A program made the translations under genes and the position numbers. The notes under the pieces are model-generated. The model was not told where the DNA came from, searched no databases, and was given only the letters and a program-made list of their open reading frames with translations. Below, piece by piece: positions 27,169-34,804 of a DNA stretch of 64,000 bases; the first letter of the stretch is position 1; each line of letters starts with the position of its first letter. The DNA comes from Chloroflexota bacterium (GTDB lineage Bacteria; Chloroflexota; Anaerolineae; Anaerolineales; Anaerolineaceae). Where the stretch lies: contig JAKQFH010000012.1 in assembly GCA_029556265.1 (NCBI GenBank), positions 33,705-97,704 of the forward strand, given 5' to 3'.

Positions 27169-28956
27169 CTAATCCACGGTTAGCGTCTTGCTCAGGTTGC
27201 GCGGAAAATCCGGGTCGTAACCCCTTCCAACCGCCATGTAATACGAAAGCAGCTGGAGCGGGATTACGGTTAATATCGGCGCGAAAAGCGGGTTCGAAGG
27301 CGGAATGGTGATCACATCGCTGGCATTGGCGTTCAGCCGGCTGTCTTCCTCACCGATCACGATTGCCCTGGCTCCCCGGCAGCTGACCTCGTTTATCCCG
27401 CTCACAATCAACGGGACATCTTCCGGTCCAACCGCGAAAAGCACCGGGAACCCGTCCGTGACCGCGGAGAGCGGGCCGTGTTTAAACTCAGTGCTGAGCA
27501 TGCCTTCACAATGGGCGTAGGTGATTTCTTTCAGTTTGAGCGCGCCTTCCAAAGCCGTGGCGTAGGTGCTGCCGTAACCGAGGCTGTAGAGGTCATTCCA
27601 CGCGTTGATGGAATCGGCCAGCGCGCGCGTTTGCGGGTCCGTCCAACGGATGGTCTTTTCCATCAACCCGGGCAGCTCATCCAGAGACGCGGCTTCACCG
27701 CCCGCCAAACAAGTCGCCAAATAAAGGAAAGTAATGACCTGGTTGGTGAAGGTCTTGGTGGCGGGCACGCTGATTTCATAACCGCAGGTGAGCGGCAGCC
27801 AGGCGGAGGTGGTTTTGGTAAGCGTGGAGCCAATCACATTCGCCACGCTGAAGCAGGTCATCCCCCGCTTCCGGGCGTGTTCCAGCGCGTTCAATACGTC
27901 TTTCGTCTCTCCGGATTGGCTGACAAAAATGCCCACGTCCTGCGGCCCGACTGTCGGAGCGTACTGCGGGATAAATTGCGGCGCCAACACCGGCACCGCC
28001 GGCTTGCCAGCCAGGCGGGCAAAGTACACCGAACCAGCCAGACAGGCGTGGTAGCTGGTACCGCAGCCAATCAGGTAAAGATTGCGCGCGCCGCGGATTG
28101 CTTCCAGGATGCGCTTCAGGTCTTCGTGCTGCTTGAGTAAATGCAGCAGTTCGCGCGCCACCTGCGGCTGCTCGTGGATTTCCTTAAGCATAAAGTGGGC
28201 GTATCCGCCTTTTTGCACGGCGGACATTTCTTCTGTGATAATTTCCGGCTCACGCGCGATTTGGCTGCCGTCCGCGACCGAATACAACGAAACGCTGTCC
28301 CAGCTCAGGCAAACCACGTCGCCGTCGTTCAGGCGCAGCACTTTGCGGGTGAGCGGCAAAATTGAAGGCAGGTCGGAAGAAACACAGGTGAAGTCTTCTC
28401 CAATGCCTACCACCAGACCAGAGCCCTTTTTAATGGCGTAAAGCTTGTCGTCGTGAATCCGTCCGATGACGAACGCGTAGTCGCCTTGCAGGTCGGCGTA
28501 CGCGGCGCGGATGGCATCCACAAAAGAATATCCGCGGTTGATGTAGCGTTCCACGGCGTGCACGCAGGACTCGCCGTCGTTCTGAGAGCGCACAGTCATG
28601 CCCTCGGCCGTGAACTCCTGCCTGAGCTCCACGTTGTTTACGACGTTGCCGTTGTGCGCGCCCACCAAATCGCCGTCCGAGTCCAGATGGGGTTGGGCGT
28701 TTAGCTGGGAAGGCACGCCAAAAGTCGCCCAGCGCAGTTGGGTGATGCCGCGCTGGCCGGTCATTTCAGCAAAACGGTATTTTTCGGCGACCTCGTCCAC
28801 ACGGCCTTTGTCTTTCCGCAGGTCAATCCGCCCCCCACTGATGACCGCGGCGCCAACCGAGTCGTAACCGCGGTAGGTCAACCGGCGGGCCGCTTCCACC
28901 AGGATGGGTCCCAGGTTCTGTTCATTTCGCGTCACAATGCCGAAAATTCCGCACAT
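27169..28956 (-). CDS. glmS: Glutamine--fructose-6-phosphate aminotransferase (isomerizing)
   Basis: Makes glucosamine 6-phosphate from fructose 6-phosphate and glutamine, the first step towards UDP-GlcNAc and peptidoglycan. The 595-residue enzyme begins MCGIFGIV, with Cys2 as the glutaminase nucleophile, and has NGNVVNN-type glutaminase loops (HNGNVVNNVELRQEF) followed by two SIS domains (YLIGCGTSYHACLAG and LGYGSTYATALEGALKLKE) and the C-terminal DPDFPRNLSKTLTVD. The leader is only about 30 bp, so no glmS ribozyme can be present. A TATAAT box lies at 28993-28998 on the minus strand. Confidence 0.97.
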   Translation of the reverse strand: MCGIFGIVTRNEQNLGPILVEAARRLTYRGYDSVGAAVISGGRIDLRKDKGRVDEVAEKYRFAEMTGQRGITQLRWATFGVPSQLNAQPHLDSDGDLVGAHNGNVVNNVELRQEFTAEGMTVRSQNDGESCVHAVERYINRGYSFVDAIRAAYADLQGDYAFVIGRIHDDKLYAIKKGSGLVVGIGEDFTCVSSDLPSILPLTRKVLRLNDGDVVCLSWDSVSLYSVADGSQIAREPEIITEEMSAVQKGGYAHFMLKEIHEQPQVARELLHLLKQHEDLKRILEAIRGARNLYLIGCGTSYHACLAGSVYFARLAGKPAVPVLAPQFIPQYAPTVGPQDVGIFVSQSGETKDVLNALEHARKRGMTCFSVANVIGSTLTKTTSAWLPLTCGYEISVPATKTFTNQVITFLYLATCLAGGEAASLDELPGLMEKTIRWTDPQTRALADSINAWNDLYSLGYGSTYATALEGALKLKEITYAHCEGMLSTEFKHGPLSAVTDGFPVLFAVGPEDVPLIVSGINEVSCRGARAIVIGEEDSRLNANASDVITIPPSNPLFAPILTVIPLQLLSYYMAVGRGYDPDFPRNLSKTLTVD

Positions 28957-28992
28957 ACTCGTCCTTTTTTGTGGTTGATAGTTCGAGGCTGA

Positions 28993-28998
28993 ATTATA
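28993..28998 (-). promoter_or_regulatory. -10 element of glmS
   Basis: A perfect TATAAT on the minus strand 36 bp upstream of the glmS ATG, with an AGGACGAG ribosome site between. No good -35 hexamer was found at 16-18 bp. Confidence 0.45.
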
Positions 28999-29234
28999 GC
29001 GGAAAATGCAATAACCTCGCGGAACCGCCTTATGAAGGCCAGGGTAGAATTGTACCCATCAACACCCCGGCTGCCCGGTTCATTTCGCCGGTTGGCAAGG
29101 CAAAAACCGCCTGGCTGACCTTTGTGATGGGGTAATCATATGGTCGTCAGGGCCGTTCGGGCATGTCTGGGCAGGTCTACCAGGTTGGGAATTTCAGGAA
29201 ACCAGTGTCGTTACCAAAGTGAAGGAGAGGGAAG

Positions 29235-30230
29235 ATGGGAAATTTCCTGGAACATGAAAAAAATTATCAAATCGCTTTCAAACTACACTCACCAACCATC
29301 TCAAAGCAAGCCCGAAGCGATGGTTTCTTTCGGGGCAAGTTCAGACCTTTTTGCCTCCCACAGGAATATGCCGGGGAAAACCTCTACCCTCCGATACGGG
29401 AAGACGCCCTCAAGTTCTTCAGTGAAAAAAAGATAGGCTGGCATCAGGGTAATTCCGGCAAACCAAGCAACCACTTATGCGATTCACAGGTGTGCGCTGT
29501 CAACTTTTAGTTTCCGTTCACAAACCGACCCGATGAACTGGCAAAATTGCTTAAACCAATCTTCCCAAATTACCACAAAATGCTGCCTGTCGAGGATGCG
29601 CTGTATGTATCTTTTGAATGGATAGGCAATGAAAATTCCCAGGGGGAGCGGGCACATGGCGAAGGCACGCGTACTAGAGGAGCGAATTTCACCAGCACAG
29701 ATGCCGTCGTCATGTTTGAGAATCTGGAAGGTCAAAAACAGGTTGTATTAGTTGAATGGAAGTATACGGAATCCTATCCTGGAAATTACCTTGGTATCGC
29801 GAAAAGTGGAACTGACCGCCGGAAAATCTATCAACACCTTTTCGAAAATCATGACTGCGTAATCGATTTGGCAAAACTTCCCAACGTGGACGCGTTGTAT
29901 TATGAGCCTTTTTACCAATTGATGCGCCAACAGTTTCTGGCTTCCAAAATGGAAGCGGCGCGTGAGCTCGGGGCGGATATTGTCAGCTTGCTCCACATAG
30001 CACCTGGAATTAATGAGGATTTTAAAAAAATTACCTCACCAGACTTAATCGGGTTGGGAAAAACCGCTGTTGAGGTCTGGGAAAACCTGGTTAACACTGA
30101 GGGAAGATTTTTCAGCGTGCAAACCGAGGATTTATTCGGGGATTTTGCAAGTGATGCGTTGAAAGATTGGATTCAATACATTCGGACCAGATATCCCTGG
30201 GTGACGCGAAAACAATACTTCGCCGGGTGA
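29235..30230 (+). pseudogene. PD-(D/E)XK nuclease-like gene interrupted by an in-frame TAG
   Basis: One continuous reading frame of 331 codons is cut by a TAG at codon 92 (29508-29510). Upstream (from ATG 29235, with an AAGGAGAGGG site at 29222-29231) it encodes GNFLEHEKNYQIAFKLHSP and HLCDSQVCAVNF; directly after the stop the same frame continues FPFTNRPDELAKLLKPIFP and runs to 30230. The second part has a nuclease-like signature: Asp156 in TSTDAVVMF and Glu174-x-Lys176 in VLVEWKYTESY. It resembles PGN_0703-type putative restriction endonucleases. One base change (for example TTG to TAG) would explain the break. No methyltransferase partner is adjacent. Translation could restart at an internal ATG (29547) but no ribosome site is seen there. 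Pseudogene or readthrough; sequencing error cannot be excluded. Confidence 0.75.
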
Positions 30231-30304
30231 TGCAAGAAATTGTTATCCTCTCTGAAAACCGGAAATCCCCGGCCAATAAAAGCCCTTTGCCTGGGCGAAA
30301 AGTC

Positions 30305-31852
30305 TCACCGCATATAGTCCGGGTAGCTGAACCTTCCCTGCCCGTCCACCAGAATGCCTTTAACCGATATCGCCCGCGCCTCCGATGGATTGTTGAGGTA
30401 CACCAAGGGAATGCGCACCTCCAACGCTTCCGCCCAGGCGAACAGCGCGGGATAAGTTTGGGGTTTCGAATCGGGGCAGCCGTCCACGCTCCCCACCGTG
30501 AACGCGCCGGGTTCGTCCGACCAGACCTTAATCGACCGCTCGCTGGAGCCGCAGGCATTTGGCGCTTTGAAGTCCATGAAGAAGTCCAGCCCCCATCTCC
30601 CTGCCGGCCGCGGCCCAGCCTCGAGCAGCAAATACAAATAGTTGTCATCCATTTTCATCGATAACGCGCGGATATCCATCGTCTCCCCCGCTGTTGAATC
30701 CCCGCTTTTATCACTCAAAACAGGCTCGTCATTCGCCCAGTCCTCCCTGTTCCCGTCCACAACGAGCGCCAGCTGCTGCGGGATGAGCAATTCGCCCCAG
30801 GGGTAGCCTTCGCAGCCCAGGAATTGGCTGGCAAGCAAGAGCAGCCTTTGGTTCAAGCCCTGGTCGAGGAAGAGCCTCTGCTTAATCGCGTCCACATTCG
30901 CGGTGGCGTTTTGGGTGGAGGCGGCATACAAAGCCTGGTTATCATCTGGTTGGTTGGAAGGCGCCTTAGCTGGGATAAAAACCTGCAAATGCACGTGGGG
31001 AATGCTGGAAGCGTGATCTTTCGGCCCGATGACGCCAAGGGGCGAACCCGCGGTTACTTTCTGACCATTCAGCAATTTGAGCATGACCCACGCCTCGCCA
31101 TCAAAGTAAATATCCGCCGCGTGCGTCAGGTCCACCACAAAGCCCGTGTCTGGCGAATAAATCATCACGGCATTGACCGTGTCGAAACGTCGGGCGGGGT
31201 CTTCGTTCGGGAGCAGCCAAACGTAAGCCGTTCCATCCACCGGCGCCAGAAGCGGTGTTCCGACCAGGCTTGGGTATTTTGGCGAAGGCTCGGGGATAAT
31301 ATCCCAGGCGGGGTAAAACACGCCTTCGCGCGTGTGCCCATCGGCGACGCAAGCCGGCTTAACCTCTGAGGGGAATATCCAGCGCAAAAAAGGAAACTGC
31401 ACATAAGGTCCCAAGCTCAGCGCTTGACTGCCGTTCTGGACCGCTTCTCCATCGGGTGTGCTGGCTTCCAGCAGGAGCGTCAGCGGGTCTGGTGGAATAA
31501 TGAGCAGGCCGCCTTGCAGGTTGCCGCTCACGGAAACATACTTCGCGTCGGTCAGCTCAAAACAGATTTCACCGTCCATGGCTTCTGCTGGAATTCCACC
31601 CTCAACTATTTCGCCTCCGCGGCTGAGGGAAGCTTTCAGGAGCAAACCCTCCAAATCCGCGCGCCTGCCCGGATACTCCACGCACGCGACCGTGCCGTGG
31701 GTGCCCTTGCCCTTCAGCGCGGCGTTAAAGTCCCGCAGGGCGCGGGGCTTTGCTTCCGAAGAAGCGCTGTTCCGGGGCAGGCAGCCAGCCAGCAAAGCCG
31801 CCAGAACCATGCTGATCAGGAACCATAGAGCGCCTTTTTTGAGAGAAGTCAT
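30305..31852 (-). CDS. Lipoprotein with M23-like and carbohydrate-binding-like domains
   Basis: A 515-residue exported lipoprotein. The signal peptide MTSLKKGALWFLISMVLAALL ends in a LAGC lipobox (Cys24). The central part (about 165-295) resembles an M23/LytM peptidase: His173 and Asp184 in DGHTREGVFYPAWD, then LLAPVDGTAYVW and the H-x-H motif His286-Val-His288 in PHVHLQVF. M23 enzymes cut peptidoglycan cross-bridges with one zinc, but spacing is unusual and activity is uncertain. The C-terminal domain (about 355-515) looks like a CBM9/DOMON-type beta-sandwich (LVVDGNREDWAND, DIRALSMKMDDNYLYLLLE). The start at 31852 is chosen for the signal peptide; the ribosome site is weak. Confidence 0.7.
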   Translation of the reverse strand: MTSLKKGALWFLISMVLAALLAGCLPRNSASSEAKPRALRDFNAALKGKGTHGTVACVEYPGRRADLEGLLLKASLSRGGEIVEGGIPAEAMDGEICFELTDAKYVSVSGNLQGGLLIIPPDPLTLLLEASTPDGEAVQNGSQALSLGPYVQFPFLRWIFPSEVKPACVADGHTREGVFYPAWDIIPEPSPKYPSLVGTPLLAPVDGTAYVWLLPNEDPARRFDTVNAVMIYSPDTGFVVDLTHAADIYFDGEAWVMLKLLNGQKVTAGSPLGVIGPKDHASSIPHVHLQVFIPAKAPSNQPDDNQALYAASTQNATANVDAIKQRLFLDQGLNQRLLLLASQFLGCEGYPWGELLIPQQLALVVDGNREDWANDEPVLSDKSGDSTAGETMDIRALSMKMDDNYLYLLLEAGPRPAGRWGLDFFMDFKAPNACGSSERSIKVWSDEPGAFTVGSVDGCPDSKPQTYPALFAWAEALEVRIPLVYLNNPSEARAISVKGILVDGQGRFSYPDYMR

Positions 31853-32160
31853 TTCAAACGCGTTTCGCCGGGCTTCCGGCGGAAGGCCGTTTTTCGCCTT
31901 GCAATTTATCCAATTGCCGCCAACCACATAGGCTGCCAGCTGGCTCCGCCGCCCGCTATGATAATTATACATAGCCTGGAAGAATTGGGCGGCGGCGCAC
32001 AAAAGAAAACCGGCAGGCTTCAGCGGGCTGGCGCGGGTCGATTTTCACCCGCGGCGGAGGCGTTATCCGCGGAACGTTAAAAGAGAGCTGCTTCGTCCCG
32101 CCAACCAGACCGGGTGTCAGCGCGGAAGCAGCCTTTACGGCGTGTAAATCAACGAAACCC
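31853..32160. other. Intergenic region with a terminator hairpin
   Basis: 308 bp between two minus-strand genes. It contains the hairpin at 32087-32132 and an AT-rich stretch near 31960. No gene is supported. Confidence 0.55.
32087..32132 (-). terminator. Probable terminator of the beta-helix protein gene
   Basis: GCTGCTTC (32087-32094) pairs with GAAGCAGC (32125-32132) around a GC-rich inner region; on the minus strand the stem is followed by TCTCTTTTA. Confidence 0.5.
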
Positions 32161-33696
32161 TTACTGCCTGATCACAATGGGTAAGTAGAGCGATAAAGGC
32201 AGCTCAAAGGCTCCGATATCACACCGGGCTGTTCCATCCTGGTTGCCATCAATCGGACGGAATACGCCTCGCTGATCCGCGGAGGGGCAGGTTGTTGGGC
32301 TGCCGGCATCAATCGCCGGGCTCGCGGGGCTCAACCCATAAGTCTGGGTGAAGCCGAAATAATCCCCCAGGGGCAGTAGCAAAGGGTCAACCGTCAGGTT
32401 TCCCTCTCCGGGGTATCCACCGCCCTGGATGATACTGTGATCTGCCGCGGTCGTCGCATTCCAATTATTAATCTGGTTTGGCAGGTTTCCCCAAATTATG
32501 GAGTTGGTCAGCTTCAGTGTGCTTTCGGAATTATAAATCGCCCCGCCTTCAGCCCCCGAGTTGCCCACCATATCCACGTTGACCAGGGTAATATCACAGT
32601 GGTAATCGTTGAACATCGCGCCGCCTCCGGACTGGGCGGTATTTCCGGAAAAGGTTACATTGGTGAGCACCGCCTGACTTGAGTTGCTGTTCTCCATTCC
32701 CCCGCCATAAAGCCGGGTGGAATTCCCCGAAAATGTTACAGAGCGCAGCATAATCGTGCTGCCGCTCCAGTTAGCCATCGCGCCGCCAGTCCAGCCTGAG
32801 GAGTTGTTATGAAAAGTCACGTCGGTTAAGTTCGCCCGGCTGCCGCTATTAAACATTCCGCCGCCATAGGTGTTATCGCCCACGCTTTGATTGCCCTCGA
32901 AAACCACTCTGTTCAGGGTTGAAAAGCTGTTAGAGTCGGTGTACATTCCCCCACCACGATTATTAACTGTATTGCCGCTGAAGCTGACATCGGTCAGGAC
33001 AGGGTTGCTGGCCGTAACCGCAAGCCCGCCGCCTTTTCCCGCGGAATTGTTAATAAAGCTCACGTTAGTCAGGGTCGGGCTGCCGTCGATTGTGTACATC
33101 CCACCGCCCTGAGCAGCGGCATTGTCGCGAAAGGTCAGGTTGCGCAGGGTCGGGCTGCCTTCGAATTGGATCAGTCCGCCGCCCCTGTCGTAGAAAATGG
33201 ACCAGTCGCCGCTCGCGTTCCCGTCACAGATGGTGAAACCATCCAGAACAGCCGTGGCGTTCACGCCAGAGCTGGTCACGACGTGATAGCTGTTGTCAGT
33301 ATTGATATTTTGAGCCCCAATATCTCCGCTCAGGCTGGTCGGGTTGGCTTCCCAATTCCGACTCTCCCAGCCGCCTCCGGCCGCGGGAAAGCCGCCATAA
33401 ATGGCAACGCCGCTTTTAAGCTGGAAGGTAGCGGCAGGGTTAGCGCTGACAGTGGGTTTGTATACACCGGAAGCCGCCCAAATCTGATCACCCGAAACCG
33501 CGGAAGCCAGCGCGGTTTGTAAATCGCAGGCTTCTGCCCACGAGGAACAATTGCCGGTTTCCCCGGGTCGGGCGTAGTAAATGCTGCCGGAAATTTCATC
33601 AGGGGTCCTGGCTGCGGAGGCGCTTCCCCAAGCCAGGCTGAGGGTGAAAAAGCAAATCAATACGGCGGTGCTTAGGTTGTGAGTGTAATTTTTCAT
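32161..33696 (-). CDS. Secreted right-handed beta-helix protein (polymorphic outer-membrane-protein-like repeats)
   Basis: A 511-residue exported protein. The signal peptide is MKNYTHNLSTAVLICFFTLSLAWGSASA. From about residue 130 to 420 it consists of repeated short units of the type GGGM-[YF]-…-S-x-x-x-L-x-[ND]-V-[ST]-F-x-[GN]-N, for example GGGMYTIDGSPTLTNVSFIN and later GGGMENSNSS, which form the coils of a parallel beta-helix like pectate-lyase-type or chlamydial Pmp repeats. A low-charge C-terminal stretch with 'DAGSPTTCPSADQRG' resembles the end of many surface adhesins. The final residues, LYLPIVIRQ, match a short hydrophobic end seen in other Chloroflexota secreted proteins. Ribosome site AAAGGAT. 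Likely a cell-surface adhesin or polysaccharide-binding protein. Confidence 0.85.
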   Translation of the reverse strand: MKNYTHNLSTAVLICFFTLSLAWGSASAARTPDEISGSIYYARPGETGNCSSWAEACDLQTALASAVSGDQIWAASGVYKPTVSANPAATFQLKSGVAIYGGFPAAGGGWESRNWEANPTSLSGDIGAQNINTDNSYHVVTSSGVNATAVLDGFTICDGNASGDWSIFYDRGGGLIQFEGSPTLRNLTFRDNAAAQGGGMYTIDGSPTLTNVSFINNSAGKGGGLAVTASNPVLTDVSFSGNTVNNRGGGMYTDSNSFSTLNRVVFEGNQSVGDNTYGGGMFNSGSRANLTDVTFHNNSSGWTGGAMANWSGSTIMLRSVTFSGNSTRLYGGGMENSNSSQAVLTNVTFSGNTAQSGGGAMFNDYHCDITLVNVDMVGNSGAEGGAIYNSESTLKLTNSIIWGNLPNQINNWNATTAADHSIIQGGGYPGEGNLTVDPLLLPLGDYFGFTQTYGLSPASPAIDAGSPTTCPSADQRGVFRPIDGNQDGTARCDIGAFELPLSLYLPIVIRQ

Positions 33697-34134
33697 AGAA
33701 TCCTTTTCTGAAAAAGCTGGCGGAACAAGCGCGATTAATAATAAATGATTCCGAAATATTTGGAGATATATTGCATCAAAAAATGAATAAGTTGGTCAAC
33801 TATTCGGAGAGCGGCAATCCGCGCAAAGCCTGCAGCTGGGTTCAGGGGGTTAAATATTGGCTGAGTGACCGGTTTCGGGGGTTTCGGCCATGGCAGGAGG
33901 GGCAGGTTTCGAGATCGTCTTCCCGCACCAGACCCCGCGCGTAAACCATTGGTGTCGCGGATTCGCCAGCGGAAGGGAGCGCCCCCACCTAACCTCAAGC
34001 TCAGCCCTTTCCTCATTTTCAGCGGCAGGAGACCGACGTTTTTCTTCATCCTCAACGCCCCTATCGCAACATTTCCCCAGGATTGATACAAAAAAACCCC
34101 GCGTCCGGGGTAATACTGACGAAAAAAACAGCAG
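33697..34134. other. Intergenic region upstream of the beta-helix gene
   Basis: 438 bp. It holds the tRNA-Lys terminator at 34091-34110. A 48-codon minus-strand frame (33842-33988, GTG start after GAGG) encodes a CPSCHGR element and could be a small zinc protein or a remnant, but support is weak. The AT-rich segment 33730-33790 is the likely promoter region of the beta-helix gene; no clear hexamers were assigned. Confidence 0.4.
34091..34110 (-). terminator. Terminator after tRNA-Lys
   Basis: On the minus strand CCCCGGACGCGGGG forms a short stem followed directly by TTTTTT (34091-34096). Confidence 0.8.
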
Positions 34135-34206
34135 TGAGCGCGCAGGGGATCGAACCCTGAACCAATGGCTTAAAAGGCCACTGCTCTACCATTGAGCTAC
34201 GCGCCC
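34135..34206 (-). tRNA. tRNA-Lys (anticodon TTT)
   Basis: Acceptor GGGCGCG (34206-34200) pairs with CGCGCTC near the 3' end (one G-U). D-arm GCTCAATGGTAGAGC. Anticodon stem GTGGC/GCCAT holds loop CTTTTAA, anticodon TTT. T-arm CAGGG TTCGATC CCCTG. Discriminator A; CCA not encoded. Confidence 0.95.
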
Positions 34207-34217
34207 AGCAAGGCAAT

Positions 34218-34246
34218 ATTTTAGCACGCCCATCCCTCTAAGTCAA
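34218..34246 (-). promoter_or_regulatory. Promoter of the tRNA-Lys gene
   Basis: Minus-strand TTGACT (34246-34241), 17-bp spacer, TAAAAT (34223-34218), 11 bp before the tRNA. Confidence 0.75.
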
Positions 34247-34269
34247 CCGCTTTTTCTTCCCGCCAGTGT

Positions 34270-34275
34270 TATCAT
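34270..34275 (+). promoter_or_regulatory. Extended -10 element before the DinB-like gene
   Basis: TGT-TATCAT, an extended -10, 10 bp before the ATG at 34286, with no Shine-Dalgarno sequence between. Confidence 0.35.
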
Positions 34276-34285
34276 TGTTTCACCT

Positions 34286-34786
34286 ATGCAGCCAGAGCGC
34301 CCTCTCACCAAACCCGACCTGCTCCGCCAATTGAGCGCGGCCCGTGCCGCCTTCGACGCTGCCATCTGCTCCGTGCCCCTCGCGCGTTTCCCCGAACCCC
34401 TCCCTGGCGGCGATTGGTCAACCAAAGACACGCTCACCCATCTCACGTTTTACGAGCGCCAGCTGGCTGAACGCCTGTGGGAGCAGCTTGAACATCGTCC
34501 GCACACGTTTGTGGATACCGACTTCATGACCTGGCAAGAGCAAAACCCCTTTATCCGCGAACGCCACAAGCACGACTCAATCCAAACCGTTCTGCAAGAA
34601 TCCCGGTCGGCCTTCGAAAGCCTGTGGAGCGCGCTCAATGCCATGTCCGAAGCGGATCTCTTTCGCCCGCAAATTTGGGAAGGAGCCACGGTACCTGTGT
34701 TTATTCCGGATGTCTTGCGCGACGATGTGACTGATCATTACCCCGAACATATCGAAAACATACGCCGGCTTTTCCCCGACGATTAA
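34286..34786 (+). CDS. DinB-like / ClbS-DfsB family protein
   Basis: A 166-residue four-helix-bundle protein of the DinB/ClbS-DfsB superfamily. Visible elements are TKPDLLRQLSAARAAFDAAI, then W-S-x-K-D-x-L-x-H-L (WSTKDTLTHLTFYERQLAERL) containing the first metal-type His, and a C-terminal HYPEHIENIRRLFPDD with the other His residues. Members range from metal-dependent thiol S-transferases to ClbS, a colibactin resistance hydrolase; the exact role here is unknown. The following peptidase gene starts 18 bp later, so the two may be co-transcribed. Confidence 0.8.
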   Translation: MQPERPLTKPDLLRQLSAARAAFDAAICSVPLARFPEPLPGGDWSTKDTLTHLTFYERQLAERLWEQLEHRPHTFVDTDFMTWQEQNPFIRERHKHDSIQTVLQESRSAFESLWSALNAMSEADLFRPQIWEGATVPVFIPDVLRDDVTDHYPEHIENIRRLFPDD

Positions 34787-34804
34787 CCACAAAGGAGCAG
34801 CATC

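Noticed and set aside
28957..28992. A glmS ribozyme in the glmS leader
   Set aside because: The leader after the TATAAT box is only about 30 bases, too short for the ribozyme.
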